Made by a program: the position numbers and the translations under genes
Notes under the pieces: model-generated
What the model saw: only the letters and a program-made list of their open reading frames with translations
What the model was told of the DNA's origin: nothing
Database searches by the model: none
Part shown: positions 8,462-17,727 of the stretch, in pieces
How the letters are laid out: the number at the start of each line of letters is the position of its first letter
How positions within the stretch are numbered: the stretch's first letter is position 1
Source of the DNA: Methanoregula sp. UBA247
Lineage (GTDB): Archaea; Halobacteriota; Methanomicrobia; Methanomicrobiales; Methanospirillaceae
Assembly: GCA_002495055.1 (NCBI GenBank)
Contig: DADR01000024.1
Span: 421 to 64,420 of the forward strand
Reading direction: 5' to 3'
DNA length: 64,000 nucleotides

Positions 8462-9352
8462 TCAGCGTGGACTCTTCCCGGTCACGACCGGATTATCAGG
8501 GTACGATGACCATTCGGTGAACCCTCCTTCATACATAAGAACATCAGGGTATCCAAGATAGTATTTGAGTACAAGGAAGACCGCAGTCGCCGATCTTCCT
8601 GTCCCGCAGGAACAGATAACCGTTTTCTCCGGGGTGATATCCTGCGAGAACAGGATCCTGCGTAGCTCAGATTCCGTTTTTAACAGGGTGGAATTCCCTG
8701 CATCCATCATGAGTGCTGCAGGCAGGTTAATGGCACCGGGAATATGACCCGGCCTGGCCCACGTACCCTGACCCTCGTACAGGGATGATGGACGGGTATC
8801 CAGTAAAACGACGTCGGGCTCATCTTTTAACCGTTTACATTCCTCATACCCTGCCAGAAAATTGATCTGCACATCCGGAGTAAATGGTGAAGGGCAGGCA
8901 ATTCCGGAATCTGTTCCAACCGGACGGTTTTCTGATCTCCATTGCAAAAAACCGCCATTGAGTATCTTCACCTTCCGGCATCCGAACCGGGCCAGGCAAT
9001 AGGCAACGAGAGTCTGTTCGAACCCGTCATTCACGGGTTGTAACAAGGGTGTCTTTGGTTTGCTGTCCGAGTAGACTACAACCGGACGGTCCTCCTCAAT
9101 CCCCATGGTGGAAAGTATGATTTGTGCTGCTTCCGGGGAGATCCATCGGGTGGGGATTTTTCCGATATGCATCCGCAGCAGGGATTCATGCAGGTATATG
9201 GCGCCGGGGATATGGTTCCCGATATAGGAGTGACTGCTCTGACGGCAATCTACGATCAGCAGACGAGGATCGTCAAGGTGATCGGCCAGCCATTCAGAAG
9301 ATACCCAGCTGACCAGAGGGTATTCAGGCTTTGTTGATGTTGAAACAATCAT
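8462..9352 (-). CDS. Tandem-rhodanese sulfurtransferase
   Basis: 296 residues with two rhodanese domains (about 15-140 and 160-290). The second has an active-site loop CSCGTGRSA with the catalytic Cys, the first has VVYSDSK at the same place and no Cys, so the N-terminal domain is a structural, inactive copy, as in thiosulfate and mercaptopyruvate sulfurtransferases. Conserved flanking motifs are IVDCR...GHIPGAIYL-like in domain 1 and LLDTRPSSLYEG...GHIPGAINLP in domain 2. It likely moves sulfane sulfur from thiosulfate or a similar donor to an acceptor thiol. It is a single gene with divergent or unrelated neighbours; physiological substrate not shown. Confidence 0.88.
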   Translation of the reverse strand: MIVSTSTKPEYPLVSWVSSEWLADHLDDPRLLIVDCRQSSHSYIGNHIPGAIYLHESLLRMHIGKIPTRWISPEAAQIILSTMGIEEDRPVVVYSDSKPKTPLLQPVNDGFEQTLVAYCLARFGCRKVKILNGGFLQWRSENRPVGTDSGIACPSPFTPDVQINFLAGYEECKRLKDEPDVVLLDTRPSSLYEGQGTWARPGHIPGAINLPAALMMDAGNSTLLKTESELRRILFSQDITPEKTVICSCGTGRSATAVFLVLKYYLGYPDVLMYEGGFTEWSSYPDNPVVTGKSPR

Positions 9353-9470
9353 GTGTGTTCGTCCGGCTGGTACCCGGTGTCAGGAGAGGGCCGGAATCCT
9401 CTATCCGCCGTCTGTGACTTTGAGATGATATATCTTATGCCTAAAAATAAGGGAAACCAAAGTCTGGATT

Positions 9471-10115
9471 TTAGCAACTGCAATCCCCGTTCATTAGTTC
9501 CCTGAGCCTGATATATTCTTCAACAGAATATTGCCCGGCGGCAGTGGGAGATCCTATACTACAGTAGATAAACTGTGAACCAAACAGGGGAAGGATCGCA
9601 CGTGCATACCGGTACTGTGCTCCCATCACCCCGGTACAGAGAGGTTTTTGTATCGCATGGGTGAACTCGATGAGTTCGATAATATCCTTTTTGTGATGGG
9701 GAGTGACGATAATTTTTACAATATCACCAAACGCCCTGAGGTCACGCTCCAGCATAAACAACTCGGGAAGGGGCGGCATCTCTCCGGTATGATGTGAGGC
9801 AATGATCTGCTTTCCGGCTTTTTTTATCTGCGGGGTATACGATGCAAACCGCTGCTCAACATCAACATAATCAACGTGCGGTATAACCGGCATGAGCCTC
9901 TCAATCCATTCTTCAGCGTCACCGAAAAACTGCCCGCCTTCCGGTGCAGAGCGGATTGTGGCGATAACGGGTAACGTACACCCTTTTTTACAGGTTTGCA
10001 CGATACTCACCGGATCACCCGTTATCAGATCAAACCGGAGCTCGACAATGTCGGCCCCCTGAGCCTGTGCACGGGCTGCGTGAGCCGGATCCGTGAGCGC
10101 TGCGACAATCTTCAT
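9471..10115 (-). CDS. aroD: 3-dehydroquinate dehydratase, type I
   Basis: 214 residues. I chose the ATG at 10115 (MKIVAALTDPAHAARA) because the family begins there; the upstream 36 codons show no conserved features. Type I hallmarks are the ELRFD substrate-binding segment, the catalytic His in ASHHTGEMPP and the Schiff-base Lys region VKIIVTPHHKKD. They are followed by MGAQYRYAR and a C-terminal GSPTAAGQ loop. It dehydrates 3-dehydroquinate to 3-dehydroshikimate, the one step between DHQ synthase and shikimate dehydrogenase missing from the main aromatic operon 4 kb away. It is divergent from the membrane-protein gene at 10283. Confidence 0.92.
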   Translation of the reverse strand: MKIVAALTDPAHAARAQAQGADIVELRFDLITGDPVSIVQTCKKGCTLPVIATIRSAPEGGQFFGDAEEWIERLMPVIPHVDYVDVEQRFASYTPQIKKAGKQIIASHHTGEMPPLPELFMLERDLRAFGDIVKIIVTPHHKKDIIELIEFTHAIQKPLCTGVMGAQYRYARAILPLFGSQFIYCSIGSPTAAGQYSVEEYIRLRELMNGDCSC

Positions 10116-10282
10116 GTGCACAGTCTGTTTTTGCGTGCAGGATAAAAAAAGATGTACCCTTATAATCTGTATGCCGATCGTACCATGGTCACCTCTGTCA
10201 CGGATTACCGGAGGTCTATTCATTCTCTCTCGTACCGGAAGATACCAGTTTATCCTTTTTCAATTCTAATCCTGTCACAGCG

Positions 10283-10819
10283 ATGGAGCATGTCCCGGTT
10301 CCCCCTGGTATGTGGCAGCTGACCCTTACGATTACCCGTGGTTTCTTTCTGGTGGTGCTGCTGCCCCTGGCGCCTGCATATCTCTTCGATATCTCCATCA
10401 CCTCTGCACTTGCCCTCATCACCGGCACGTTTATCATCGAATATGGTGCGGCCGCGCTTGGTATTGGCCTTGGCCTTCCTCCTCTCTACATCCTGTATGT
10501 CCTTACCTGTATTGCTCTGGGGGTTACCCTCACCCTGTTTGATATTTTTGACTTCCTGGGGATTCATTCAAAAAGAGTATCACAGTTCTTAAAAAGGTCA
10601 GAAGAACGGGCAGGACGTTCGATATTTTTAAAAAAGTACGGGATATATGGTCTGGTACCCTGTGTGATCACGTTTGGATTTTATGTCTGTCCCCCGGTCT
10701 CATGGGTGCTGGGGTGGCCGCGGGACAGGTCTGTCCTGCTGATAATGACAGGATATATCACCATCTCCATGGTAACGATTCTTGCAACTATCGGATTTTT
10801 CAAAATTATTAATCTGTAG
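10283..10819 (+). CDS. Integral membrane protein, small multidrug-export-like
   Basis: 178 residues with about five hydrophobic segments (roughly 12-35, 38-58, 62-90, 122-148, 152-175). The central stretch KKYGIYGLVPCVITFGFYVCPPVSWVLGW resembles in arrangement the Sm_multidrug_ex (DUF2456-like) family, whose members have a loop of this type; the match is by eye and weak. The family name is historical, and transport activity is not established. It is divergent from aroD and ends 13 bases before the U32-family gene, so the two may be co-transcribed. Confidence 0.55.
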   Translation: MEHVPVPPGMWQLTLTITRGFFLVVLLPLAPAYLFDISITSALALITGTFIIEYGAAALGIGLGLPPLYILYVLTCIALGVTLTLFDIFDFLGIHSKRVSQFLKRSEERAGRSIFLKKYGIYGLVPCVITFGFYVCPPVSWVLGWPRDRSVLLIMTGYITISMVTILATIGFFKIINL

Positions 10820-10832
10820 CTGAGAGCGGGTT

Positions 10833-13484
10833 ATGCAGCCATATTCTCAAATCCGGAAAAAAACAACTCTCCCTGAGCTTCTTGCACCGGCAGGATCACC
10901 CGATGCATTCAGGGCAGCAGTAGCTGCCGGTGCTGATGCAGTGTATCTGAGCGGGAAGAGGTTTGGCGCCCGGAAATTTGCCCCGAATTTTACAGATGCC
11001 GAAATTGAAGAGGCAGTAGAGTATGCCCACCGGCGGGATGTCAGGATCTATGTAACGATAAACACGCTTATCCATGACCGGGAACTTAAAGGCATTGCAG
11101 AATACTTAATCTGGCTCTATTCAATCGGTGTTGATGCCGTTCTCGTTCAGGATTTAGGGGTACTTGCCCTTGCCCGCGACATCGTACCGTTATTACCGCT
11201 TCATGCCTCAACGCAGATGACTATCCATAACACAGACGGCGTCAGGTGGGCAGCAGAACAGGGATTTTCCCGGGTTGTCCTTGCCCGTGAGTTGTCACTT
11301 GAAGAAATAACCCGCATCGCACAGGAAACAACACAGTATACGATCGGTCTTGAAGTGTTTGCCCATGGTGCACTCTGCTATAGCTATTCAGGTTTATGCC
11401 TGCTCTCCTCCGTAATCGGGGGAAGAAGCGGGAATCGCGGCATGTGTGCACAACCATGCCGTAAACCCTACACGATGATAACTGCAGACAGGGATGACTA
11501 TGGCAGACCGACCGGCATTCAGGACCTTCCTGCAACAGAGCAGTATCTGCTTTCCCCAAAAGACCTCTGCACATTTGAAAACCTTCCCTATCTTGTCAAC
11601 TCTCCGGTAGTTTCCCTGAAAATCGAAGGGCGCATGAAATCACCGGAATATGTCTCAATGGTTGTGAGTACCTACCGGCAGGCTCTCGATGCGATTGCAG
11701 AGGGACGGGCATATATCTCCGAAAATGCCGTACAGGACCTCTGCCTTGCCTTCAACCGCGGTCTGACCGCAGGATATCTTTTTAAAAAACGTGGTGCCGA
11801 CATCATGGGAAGAGATGCACCGGACAACCGTGGGATTTTCTTTGGTGTGGTGAACCGGTATGATAAAAAATCAAAGACGGTAACGATCAGACCCCTGTCA
11901 GGAAAAATTCCCGGTCCCGGGGACGGACTGCTTTTCACCCATCCGAAAAACTCTCATCAGGAGTTTGGTTTTTCCCTGAATACTGTCCCTTCTCGAAAAG
12001 ACGGGGAAATTACCCTGAAGGTTCCCCGTATGGTTGAACCCGGTACGAAGGTCTTTATCACTTCCTCTGCAGAATTTGACATGCGGGCACGGCAGATTAT
12101 TGCACATCCGCCGCCCGGGTTACGACATCCTGTGCCGCTCGATCTTCATGTCAGGATCGATGCTGAGGGAAAACCGGTAATCGAAGGTCTGGTCCATTCC
12201 AGGATCAGGGGACAAATACGGGTTATCCATTGCCCCGATTTTAACCTGGTGCCCGCACGGTCTTCCCCGTTAACCCATGAACAGATTGAACTGCACCTGA
12301 AAAAGAGCGGCGGTACCCCGTTTGTTATCGATAATTTTTCCCTTGACTATGGGGGAGGGGGTTTTATCCCGATTGCCCGGCTGAACCATATGCGCCGCGA
12401 ATTCCTGGGACTGGCTGAAGAGATGATGGTGACCAGTTCCCGTCCTTCTCAGGACAGTGTTGAATGTTCAATCCAGCGCTGGAATGCGCAAAAACCCCAT
12501 GTTGTTCCCCCCCTCCCCCCTCCCGGAAGCAGCGTCACCTCTTCATTGCTGGTACTGGGGCTCTATGCAGATTCCCTTGATGGTGTGCAGGGGGCAGTGG
12601 AGGGAGGGTGTGATGTTGTCTATTTCGAGCCAGGGTTCACGTCCGATGCGGGAAAAAGCAGGACAATTTCCCGTTTTCTCCCAGTAGAGTCGCAAATTGT
12701 CGCTGCTGGAACTATGTGCCATGACGCCGGTATCCGGTTTATTCTCAAATTTCCCCGGATCACCCGGAACAATGAGCTTGAAGGACTGCTTCTCCTTCTG
12801 GCAAAGGGATTGCACCAGGACATCGGCGGCTATATGGTGGAAAATTGTGGCACTGCCCATGCACTTTTCCGTAGGTATCCGAAAACTGTACTGTTCGGGT
12901 CCGGGGGGCTCAATATTTTTAATCATGGTGCAGTCTGTCACCTCGCTTCCCTGTTTTCCTCGCTTACTCTCTCTCCGGAACTATCGCGCGATGAAATCAG
13001 ACTCCTGATCCAGAGTGCTGTATCGCAGCGATGTTTGCCATCATTTGCCCTTCTCGTCCAGGGGAACAGTGAGGCAATGGTTTCTGAAGACTGTATTCTC
13101 CCCGTATGGCCGCACAGCAGGGGGCAAACAGGTGAACCGGATAATTCCCCCTTCCTTGGGATCAGGGATTCAAACGGGTATATATTCCCCGTCCGTGTTG
13201 ATGGTGCGAGCCGGTCGCATATTTACAATTCCTCAGAGCTGTGCCTCATCAATCACCTTCCGTCACTTCACCGGATGGGGATTAACGAAGTGATCATTGA
13301 TGCACGCGGGAGGACACGTCCCTATGCGCGAGACATGACCGGTATCTACAAAAAAGCACTAGTCCTGGTACAAAACGGGATCAAAGATAATGATCAGCAG
13401 CTGGAACTCCTGAAAGATTCCGTAAAACACTGTGCTCTTGGGGGAATTACAACCGGGCACTACACCCGCGGCCTGAAAGAATAA
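10833..13484 (+). CDS. U32-family protein (RlhA/YhbU-like), long form
   Basis: 883 residues. The N-terminal part (about 10-320) is a peptidase U32 domain: LPELLAPAGSPDAFRAAVAAG, ADAVYLSGKRFGARKFAPNF, the cysteine-containing GNRGMCAQPCRKPY segment near residue 204 and KIEGRMKSPEYV. It is followed by a DUF3656-type region (about 380-520), then a second TIM-barrel-like U32-related segment from about residue 570 (LGLYADSLDGVQGAVEGGCDVVYFEPG). U32 proteins once called collagenases are now mostly linked to RNA hydroxylation and prephenate-dependent tRNA modification; RlhA hydroxylates 23S rRNA C2501 in E. coli. The four-Cys pattern fits an Fe-S enzyme. RNA modification is therefore the favoured role. 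The link to prephenate chemistry is interesting beside aromatic genes, but it is inference. Confidence 0.82.
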   Translation: MQPYSQIRKKTTLPELLAPAGSPDAFRAAVAAGADAVYLSGKRFGARKFAPNFTDAEIEEAVEYAHRRDVRIYVTINTLIHDRELKGIAEYLIWLYSIGVDAVLVQDLGVLALARDIVPLLPLHASTQMTIHNTDGVRWAAEQGFSRVVLARELSLEEITRIAQETTQYTIGLEVFAHGALCYSYSGLCLLSSVIGGRSGNRGMCAQPCRKPYTMITADRDDYGRPTGIQDLPATEQYLLSPKDLCTFENLPYLVNSPVVSLKIEGRMKSPEYVSMVVSTYRQALDAIAEGRAYISENAVQDLCLAFNRGLTAGYLFKKRGADIMGRDAPDNRGIFFGVVNRYDKKSKTVTIRPLSGKIPGPGDGLLFTHPKNSHQEFGFSLNTVPSRKDGEITLKVPRMVEPGTKVFITSSAEFDMRARQIIAHPPPGLRHPVPLDLHVRIDAEGKPVIEGLVHSRIRGQIRVIHCPDFNLVPARSSPLTHEQIELHLKKSGGTPFVIDNFSLDYGGGGFIPIARLNHMRREFLGLAEEMMVTSSRPSQDSVECSIQRWNAQKPHVVPPLPPPGSSVTSSLLVLGLYADSLDGVQGAVEGGCDVVYFEPGFTSDAGKSRTISRFLPVESQIVAAGTMCHDAGIRFILKFPRITRNNELEGLLLLLAKGLHQDIGGYMVENCGTAHALFRRYPKTVLFGSGGLNIFNHGAVCHLASLFSSLTLSPELSRDEIRLLIQSAVSQRCLPSFALLVQGNSEAMVSEDCILPVWPHSRGQTGEPDNSPFLGIRDSNGYIFPVRVDGASRSHIYNSSELCLINHLPSLHRMGINEVIIDARGRTRPYARDMTGIYKKALVLVQNGIKDNDQQLELLKDSVKHCALGGITTGHYTRGLKE

Positions 13485-13577
13485 CAGGTACCGGGTATCC
13501 TGTCCAAATATTCATCATTATTGAACCTAAAAAGGGAGTATCAAAGAATTATACAAGAACAGGAATGAGGAATTATT

Positions 13578-14246
13578 ATGTCTTCACCATTGATTCTGAT
13601 AAATGCAAAAACCTTCCGGGAAGGAATGGGCAATCGCGCCCATATGATCGCAAATGCCGCACAACTCGTGGCGCATGAAAGCGGAGTTACTATCGGGATC
13701 GCACCGTCATATATCGATCTCCACCCGCTCGCTCACCATTTCGCAATCCCGGTTTACGCACAGCATGTTGACGGTTTTGAACCCGGAGCTCATACGGGGC
13801 ATATAACTGTTGATGCAATAAAAATAGCCGGCGCTGCCGGATCGCTTATTAACCATTCGGAGAAGCGTCTCGCTCTTGCCGAGATAGAATTGTCAGTCAG
13901 GGCTTTACAGGCGCAAAAACTCATTTCAGTTATCTGTTCGAACAACGAAAGCACGAGTGCCGGTGCAGCAGCACTTGCCCCGGAGTATGTGGCTATTGAA
14001 CCGCCGGAACTTATCGGGAGCGGTGTATCGGTATCAAAAGCCAATCCTGATATTATCAGGAAATCTGTTGCAGCAGTTCATGCAGTCAATCCGAAGGTTA
14101 AAGTACTGACCGGTGCCGGTATCCAGTCAGGGGAGTGCGTGAAGATAGCTGTTGATCTTGGAACCGATGGTGTACTGCTGGCATCAAGTGTGGTAAAAGC
14201 AAAAGAACCCGCAGTCGTACTGCGCGATCTGGTCTCAAAACTCTAG
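13578..14246 (+). CDS. tpiA: Triosephosphate isomerase, archaeal type
   Basis: 222 residues, the short archaeal form (bacterial enzymes are about 250). Catalytic residues are visible: Lys in NAKTF near residue 10, the electrophilic His in INHSEKRL and the general base Glu in AIEPPELIGSG. The phosphate-binding glycines are in LTGAGIQSG and GVLLASS. It interconverts DHAP and glyceraldehyde-3-phosphate and feeds the FBP aldolases encoded 11 kb further on. The gene is preceded by a GAGGAAT ribosome-binding site and appears to be a single transcription unit. Confidence 0.95.
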   Translation: MSSPLILINAKTFREGMGNRAHMIANAAQLVAHESGVTIGIAPSYIDLHPLAHHFAIPVYAQHVDGFEPGAHTGHITVDAIKIAGAAGSLINHSEKRLALAEIELSVRALQAQKLISVICSNNESTSAGAAALAPEYVAIEPPELIGSGVSVSKANPDIIRKSVAAVHAVNPKVKVLTGAGIQSGECVKIAVDLGTDGVLLASSVVKAKEPAVVLRDLVSKL

Positions 14247-14346
14247 CAGGATTTTTTAAAAACAAATTTTTGGTTTACTTTTTGATTGTGTCCGTTTGTT
14301 CGTCAGAAAGGATGATCCGTGGGAGGTTTTTTTTAATCTTTGCCAC

Positions 14347-14901
14347 TCACACAATCAACGAGATCAGGTCATGCTTGGTAATCACTCCGATAACTAACCT
14401 GCCGTCAACTACGAGAACCGCGTGGTTCTGCTGCAGGATATTTACTACTGTTTCTACATCCATATCCGGGGGAACCGTAGGAAATCCGGGTTCCATAAAA
14501 TCCCGGACAAAAAAAAGGTGCGTTTTATGCAGTCGCTGCTGTTCAATGGCTTTGACGATCACCGATTCAGAAATGCAGCCCGCCGGCACTCCCCGTTCAA
14601 TGACCGGAAGTTGCGAGATGTTATTCTTTTCAAAAATCTCTACCGCACGGGAAATTGCATCCTGAGGCTGGACGGACAGGACCGGTGTATGCATTATCTG
14701 TGCTGCACGTATTTTTTTTGGTGCAGCACTATTCAGCACGGTAATGATTTTTGATAAGGTACTTACCCGCGGATCAACATTTGCTGCTTCGATCCGGGCG
14801 ACCATTGACTGGCTGATGCCAGCTCTCCTGGCAAGTTCTGTTTGTTTCATACCGAGCGCTTCGCGCCGTCCACGGAGTTCTTCCGGAGTGGGGATATGCA
14901 T
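14347..14901 (-). CDS. XRE-family regulator with two CBS domains
   Basis: 184 residues from the ATG at 14901 (MHIPTPEELRGRREALG); the frame is open upstream, but the 61 residues there are not protein-like and would run across the promoter. Residues about 8-60 form an XRE/Cro helix-turn-helix (GMKQTELARRAGISQSMVARIEA). They are followed by a CBS pair (about 75-184) with IMHTPVLSV and DFMEPGFPTVPPDMDVETVV. CBS pairs bind adenine nucleotides, so DNA binding is likely tuned to energy state or another nucleotide ligand. This architecture is common in methanogens; its targets are unknown. It is convergent with tpiA. Confidence 0.86.
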   Translation of the reverse strand: MHIPTPEELRGRREALGMKQTELARRAGISQSMVARIEAANVDPRVSTLSKIITVLNSAAPKKIRAAQIMHTPVLSVQPQDAISRAVEIFEKNNISQLPVIERGVPAGCISESVIVKAIEQQRLHKTHLFFVRDFMEPGFPTVPPDMDVETVVNILQQNHAVLVVDGRLVIGVITKHDLISLIV

Positions 14902-14921
14902 GGTGATTACTGATAGTGATA

Positions 14922-14934
14922 GAATAATATTAAT
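14922..14934. promoter_or_regulatory. GAATAATATTAAT element at the XRE-CBS promoter
   Basis: This 13-mer, identical to the core of the motif at 6548-6566, lies 21 bases upstream of the XRE-CBS start codon, where a TATA box or an autoregulatory operator would sit for a short-leader transcript. Direct role unproven. Confidence 0.25.
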
Positions 14935-15111
14935 TTTTTGATCGTAAAAAAACCTGTACTTTTTGTAAAAGATATTCGTTAACCGGGAAATACGGGATCT
15001 GATTACCGTATTGCTTTTACAATCCGGGTATGAATCCCGGTAATATTTATTTGGTTTACCCGGAGGAATATCCGGAGAGCGCACGCTGATCCGGCATCCG
15101 TTTTCTCTTCA

Positions 15112-15333
15112 ATGCAGAAATCTTCCGCCCCGGGAAACAGAATACCCCCAATCCGGGATCCGGAGATTACGGCGGATCCTGTTCCAGCCCGACCACAACT
15201 GCACAGCCAGATTGATGCGATATCCGCAAATCAGAAGCCGAATCGGACAACTACTGCCCATTTTTGTACCAATTGCGGGACGCAATTTACCGATGGCATC
15301 AGATTTTGCGTGAATTGCGGTAAAGAGCTATAA
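15112..15333 (+). CDS. Small zinc-ribbon protein
   Basis: 73 residues. The first 45 are proline- and polar-rich and probably disordered. The last 25 contain a compact double CxxC ribbon (FCTNCGTQFTDGIRFCVNCG), which should bind one zinc ion. Such C-terminal or N-terminal zinc ribbons are common in small archaeal proteins of unknown role and in membrane-associated regulators. It lies 143 bases before the acyl-CoA synthetase and points the same way. No specific function can be assigned. Confidence 0.6.
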   Translation: MQKSSAPGNRIPPIRDPEITADPVPARPQLHSQIDAISANQKPNRTTTAHFCTNCGTQFTDGIRFCVNCGKEL

Positions 15334-15476
15334 AGAAAAGAATCAGCATCTATTTCCCCGGGCAGCAGCCCTGCATCAGAAACGATCGGGATGGTCACCA
15401 GTTCACGATAAGCGATAAAATCCTGTGATTTTCCTTTGAGTTCCAAAACCTCATAATCCCGCAACAGCATATCTTC

Positions 15477-17573
15477 ATGAGAATTATTACCATGACCCGA
15501 AGGATGCTTTCAGAAGCGGAAGGATACGAGCTCTTGAAAAATTTTGGTGTACCGGTTCCTTCCTTTACCATCGTGAGAACACGGGATGAAGTGGCTCAGG
15601 TTGCAAATAATACCGGTTATCCCCTCGTCATGAAGGTCATCTCTCCCCAGATAAGTCATAAAAGCGATGCAGGGGGTGTCATCACCACTATCCTGTCAGC
15701 CAGCGAAGCGGAACGCGCTTTTGATCGGATCTCTCATGATGTGAAAGTATTCGATCCATCTGCGGTTATTTCCGGTATTATTATCGAACAGCAGAAAACA
15801 AAGGGGCTGGAGATCCTGGTCGGGGGGAGAATTGATCCGACCTTTGGCAAGGTAATAACCGTAGGCATGGGGGGAACTCTTGTTGAACTCATCAGGGATG
15901 TCTCAATAAGAATTCTTCCGGTCAGCCTTGAGGATATCGATGCCATGCTCCAGGAACTGCAGGCATTTCCCCTGATTAAGGGATTCCGTAACGAACCGCC
16001 CCGGGACAAACAAGGGCTTATCATGCTAATTGATACTGTAGCACGTTTTTTTATTGAGAGTCCTCATGTCGTGGAATTTGATCTCAATCCGGTATTTTTA
16101 TATGAACAGGGAGTTTGTGTTGTTGATGCCCGGATTTATGTATCCGACGATGATAGTGCACGCAAAGGAGAACAAAAACCATCCGTATTGCCGGATATAT
16201 TGAACGTGAAATCTATTGCTGTGGTCGGGGCCACTCCCGAACCCAATAAGGTCGGGTATGCGGTCCTCCGGAATCTGCTCGCTTTCCCCGGTAAGGTTTA
16301 TCCGGTGAACCCGAAACACACAAAAATTCTTGGACGGGACGTCTTCCCGTCACTCGCATCGATTCCGGACCAGGTCGATATTGCCGTTGTCGTAGTTCCG
16401 GCACGGGTTGTCCCGCAGGTCGTTAAAGAAGCGGGAGAAAAGGGGATTCCTCTGGTCATAATAATTTCATCCGGTTTCCGTGAATCCGGAAAAGACGGAT
16501 CGGACCTTGAATCACGCGTACTGGAAATTGCCAGGAACTACGGCATACGTATAATGGGCCCAAATTGTCTGGGGATTATGCTTCCCCATCAGGGCATCAA
16601 TACTACGTTTGACCCTGTCTCTCCCCGGCCAGGGAATATTGCGTTTATCTCACAGAGTGGTGCAATTATCTCTACCATCGTCGACTGGAGCCTGCCCGAA
16701 GAGATAGGATTTTCTGCGGTTATCAGCATCGGCAACCAGGCAGATCTCACCTTTGAAGATTTCCTGCAATATCTCCGGGATGATCCCTCTACAAAAGCCA
16801 TTATCCTGTATATTGAGGAAATCCGGGAGGGAAAACGTTTCATGAAAATTGCCCGCGACGTAACAGTCAAAAAACCCGTTGTTGCCCTCAAGTCGGGTTC
16901 TTCCCGGATCGGCCGGATGACCGCAGCATCCCATACCGGATCTCTTTCAGGAAGTTATGAAGTATATATGGCATCTTTCTGGGAGTCCGGAATAATCCCT
17001 GTCCGATCCATGAGGGAAGCATTTCAGACTGCTGAACTTTTATCTTCAGAAGGATACCCCAAAGGTATCCGTGCCATCGTAATCAGTAATGCCGGGGGAT
17101 TTGCTGTCCTGTCATCCGATTACGCAGAACGGTTCGGTATAGACCTGGTAGATTTCTCCCCGGTCGTTCTTGCGGAACTTGACGCAATCCTTCCCGCTGA
17201 CTGGAACAGGCGTAATCCGATTGATATGGTGGGGGATGCTTCAGCAGACAGGTTTTCCCGCACGTTTGATATCATGATAAAAAACCAGGATACCTGGGAC
17301 ATAGCTTTTGTAATTGCTGTACCTTCGGCGCTATCGGATCCGATCCGTGTTGCAAATGAACTGGTCCGGTTCTCAAAGAACACTCAGAAGATGATTGTCG
17401 GTTGTATGATTGGGGGAGACTCCATGAAGACGCCCCTTCGCATCCTCCGGGATTCCGGCATTCCCAATTTCCCGGACCTTGAGGATGCCTTCAGGGCTGT
17501 AGGGAATATCTGCCGGCATTTATGCTGGGAAGAATATCATCGAACCTGCAATTCGGACAACTCAAACAAATAG
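15477..17573 (+). CDS. acdAB-like: ADP-forming acyl-CoA (acetate) synthetase, beta-alpha fusion
   Basis: 698 residues. Residues about 8-220 are the ATP-grasp (beta) part with ISHKSDAGGVITTI. Residues about 235-335 are the CoA-binding Rossmann part (VVGATPEPNKVGYAVLRNL). Residues 340-690 are the succinyl-CoA-ligase-like alpha domains with GPNCLGIMLP and the phospho-His region ASHTGSLSG. The reaction is acyl-CoA + ADP + Pi to acid + CoA + ATP, reversible. In many archaeal fusions the alpha part comes first; here the ATP-grasp is N-terminal. The start at 15477 is used, but ATGs 5 and 9 codons later are equally possible. Substrate (acetate, phenylacetate or other) cannot be told from sequence. 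Confidence 0.87.
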   Translation: MRIITMTRRMLSEAEGYELLKNFGVPVPSFTIVRTRDEVAQVANNTGYPLVMKVISPQISHKSDAGGVITTILSASEAERAFDRISHDVKVFDPSAVISGIIIEQQKTKGLEILVGGRIDPTFGKVITVGMGGTLVELIRDVSIRILPVSLEDIDAMLQELQAFPLIKGFRNEPPRDKQGLIMLIDTVARFFIESPHVVEFDLNPVFLYEQGVCVVDARIYVSDDDSARKGEQKPSVLPDILNVKSIAVVGATPEPNKVGYAVLRNLLAFPGKVYPVNPKHTKILGRDVFPSLASIPDQVDIAVVVVPARVVPQVVKEAGEKGIPLVIIISSGFRESGKDGSDLESRVLEIARNYGIRIMGPNCLGIMLPHQGINTTFDPVSPRPGNIAFISQSGAIISTIVDWSLPEEIGFSAVISIGNQADLTFEDFLQYLRDDPSTKAIILYIEEIREGKRFMKIARDVTVKKPVVALKSGSSRIGRMTAASHTGSLSGSYEVYMASFWESGIIPVRSMREAFQTAELLSSEGYPKGIRAIVISNAGGFAVLSSDYAERFGIDLVDFSPVVLAELDAILPADWNRRNPIDMVGDASADRFSRTFDIMIKNQDTWDIAFVIAVPSALSDPIRVANELVRFSKNTQKMIVGCMIGGDSMKTPLRILRDSGIPNFPDLEDAFRAVGNICRHLCWEEYHRTCNSDNSNK

Positions 17574-17727
17574 GATTTTTTCCGTAATAGTACTCCAAAG
17601 TTAACGTATTTTATAAAATATATTCTCACGATCTACAAAAAAGAATCAAAAATTATAATTATTCGTCAAAATTTGTTACACTCGATTACTTTATAATCTG
17701 ATTCTCTTCAACTGAAGTCCGGAAATT

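Noticed and set aside
10833..13484. Collagenase or protease function of the U32 protein
   Set aside because: U32 family members with this layout act on RNA; there is no protease motif beyond the family name.
15231..15470. Minus-strand frame starting MLLRDYEVLELKGKSQ over the zinc-ribbon gene
   Set aside because: It overlaps the double CxxC ribbon on the plus strand, which is stronger evidence; its second half is an antisense shadow.
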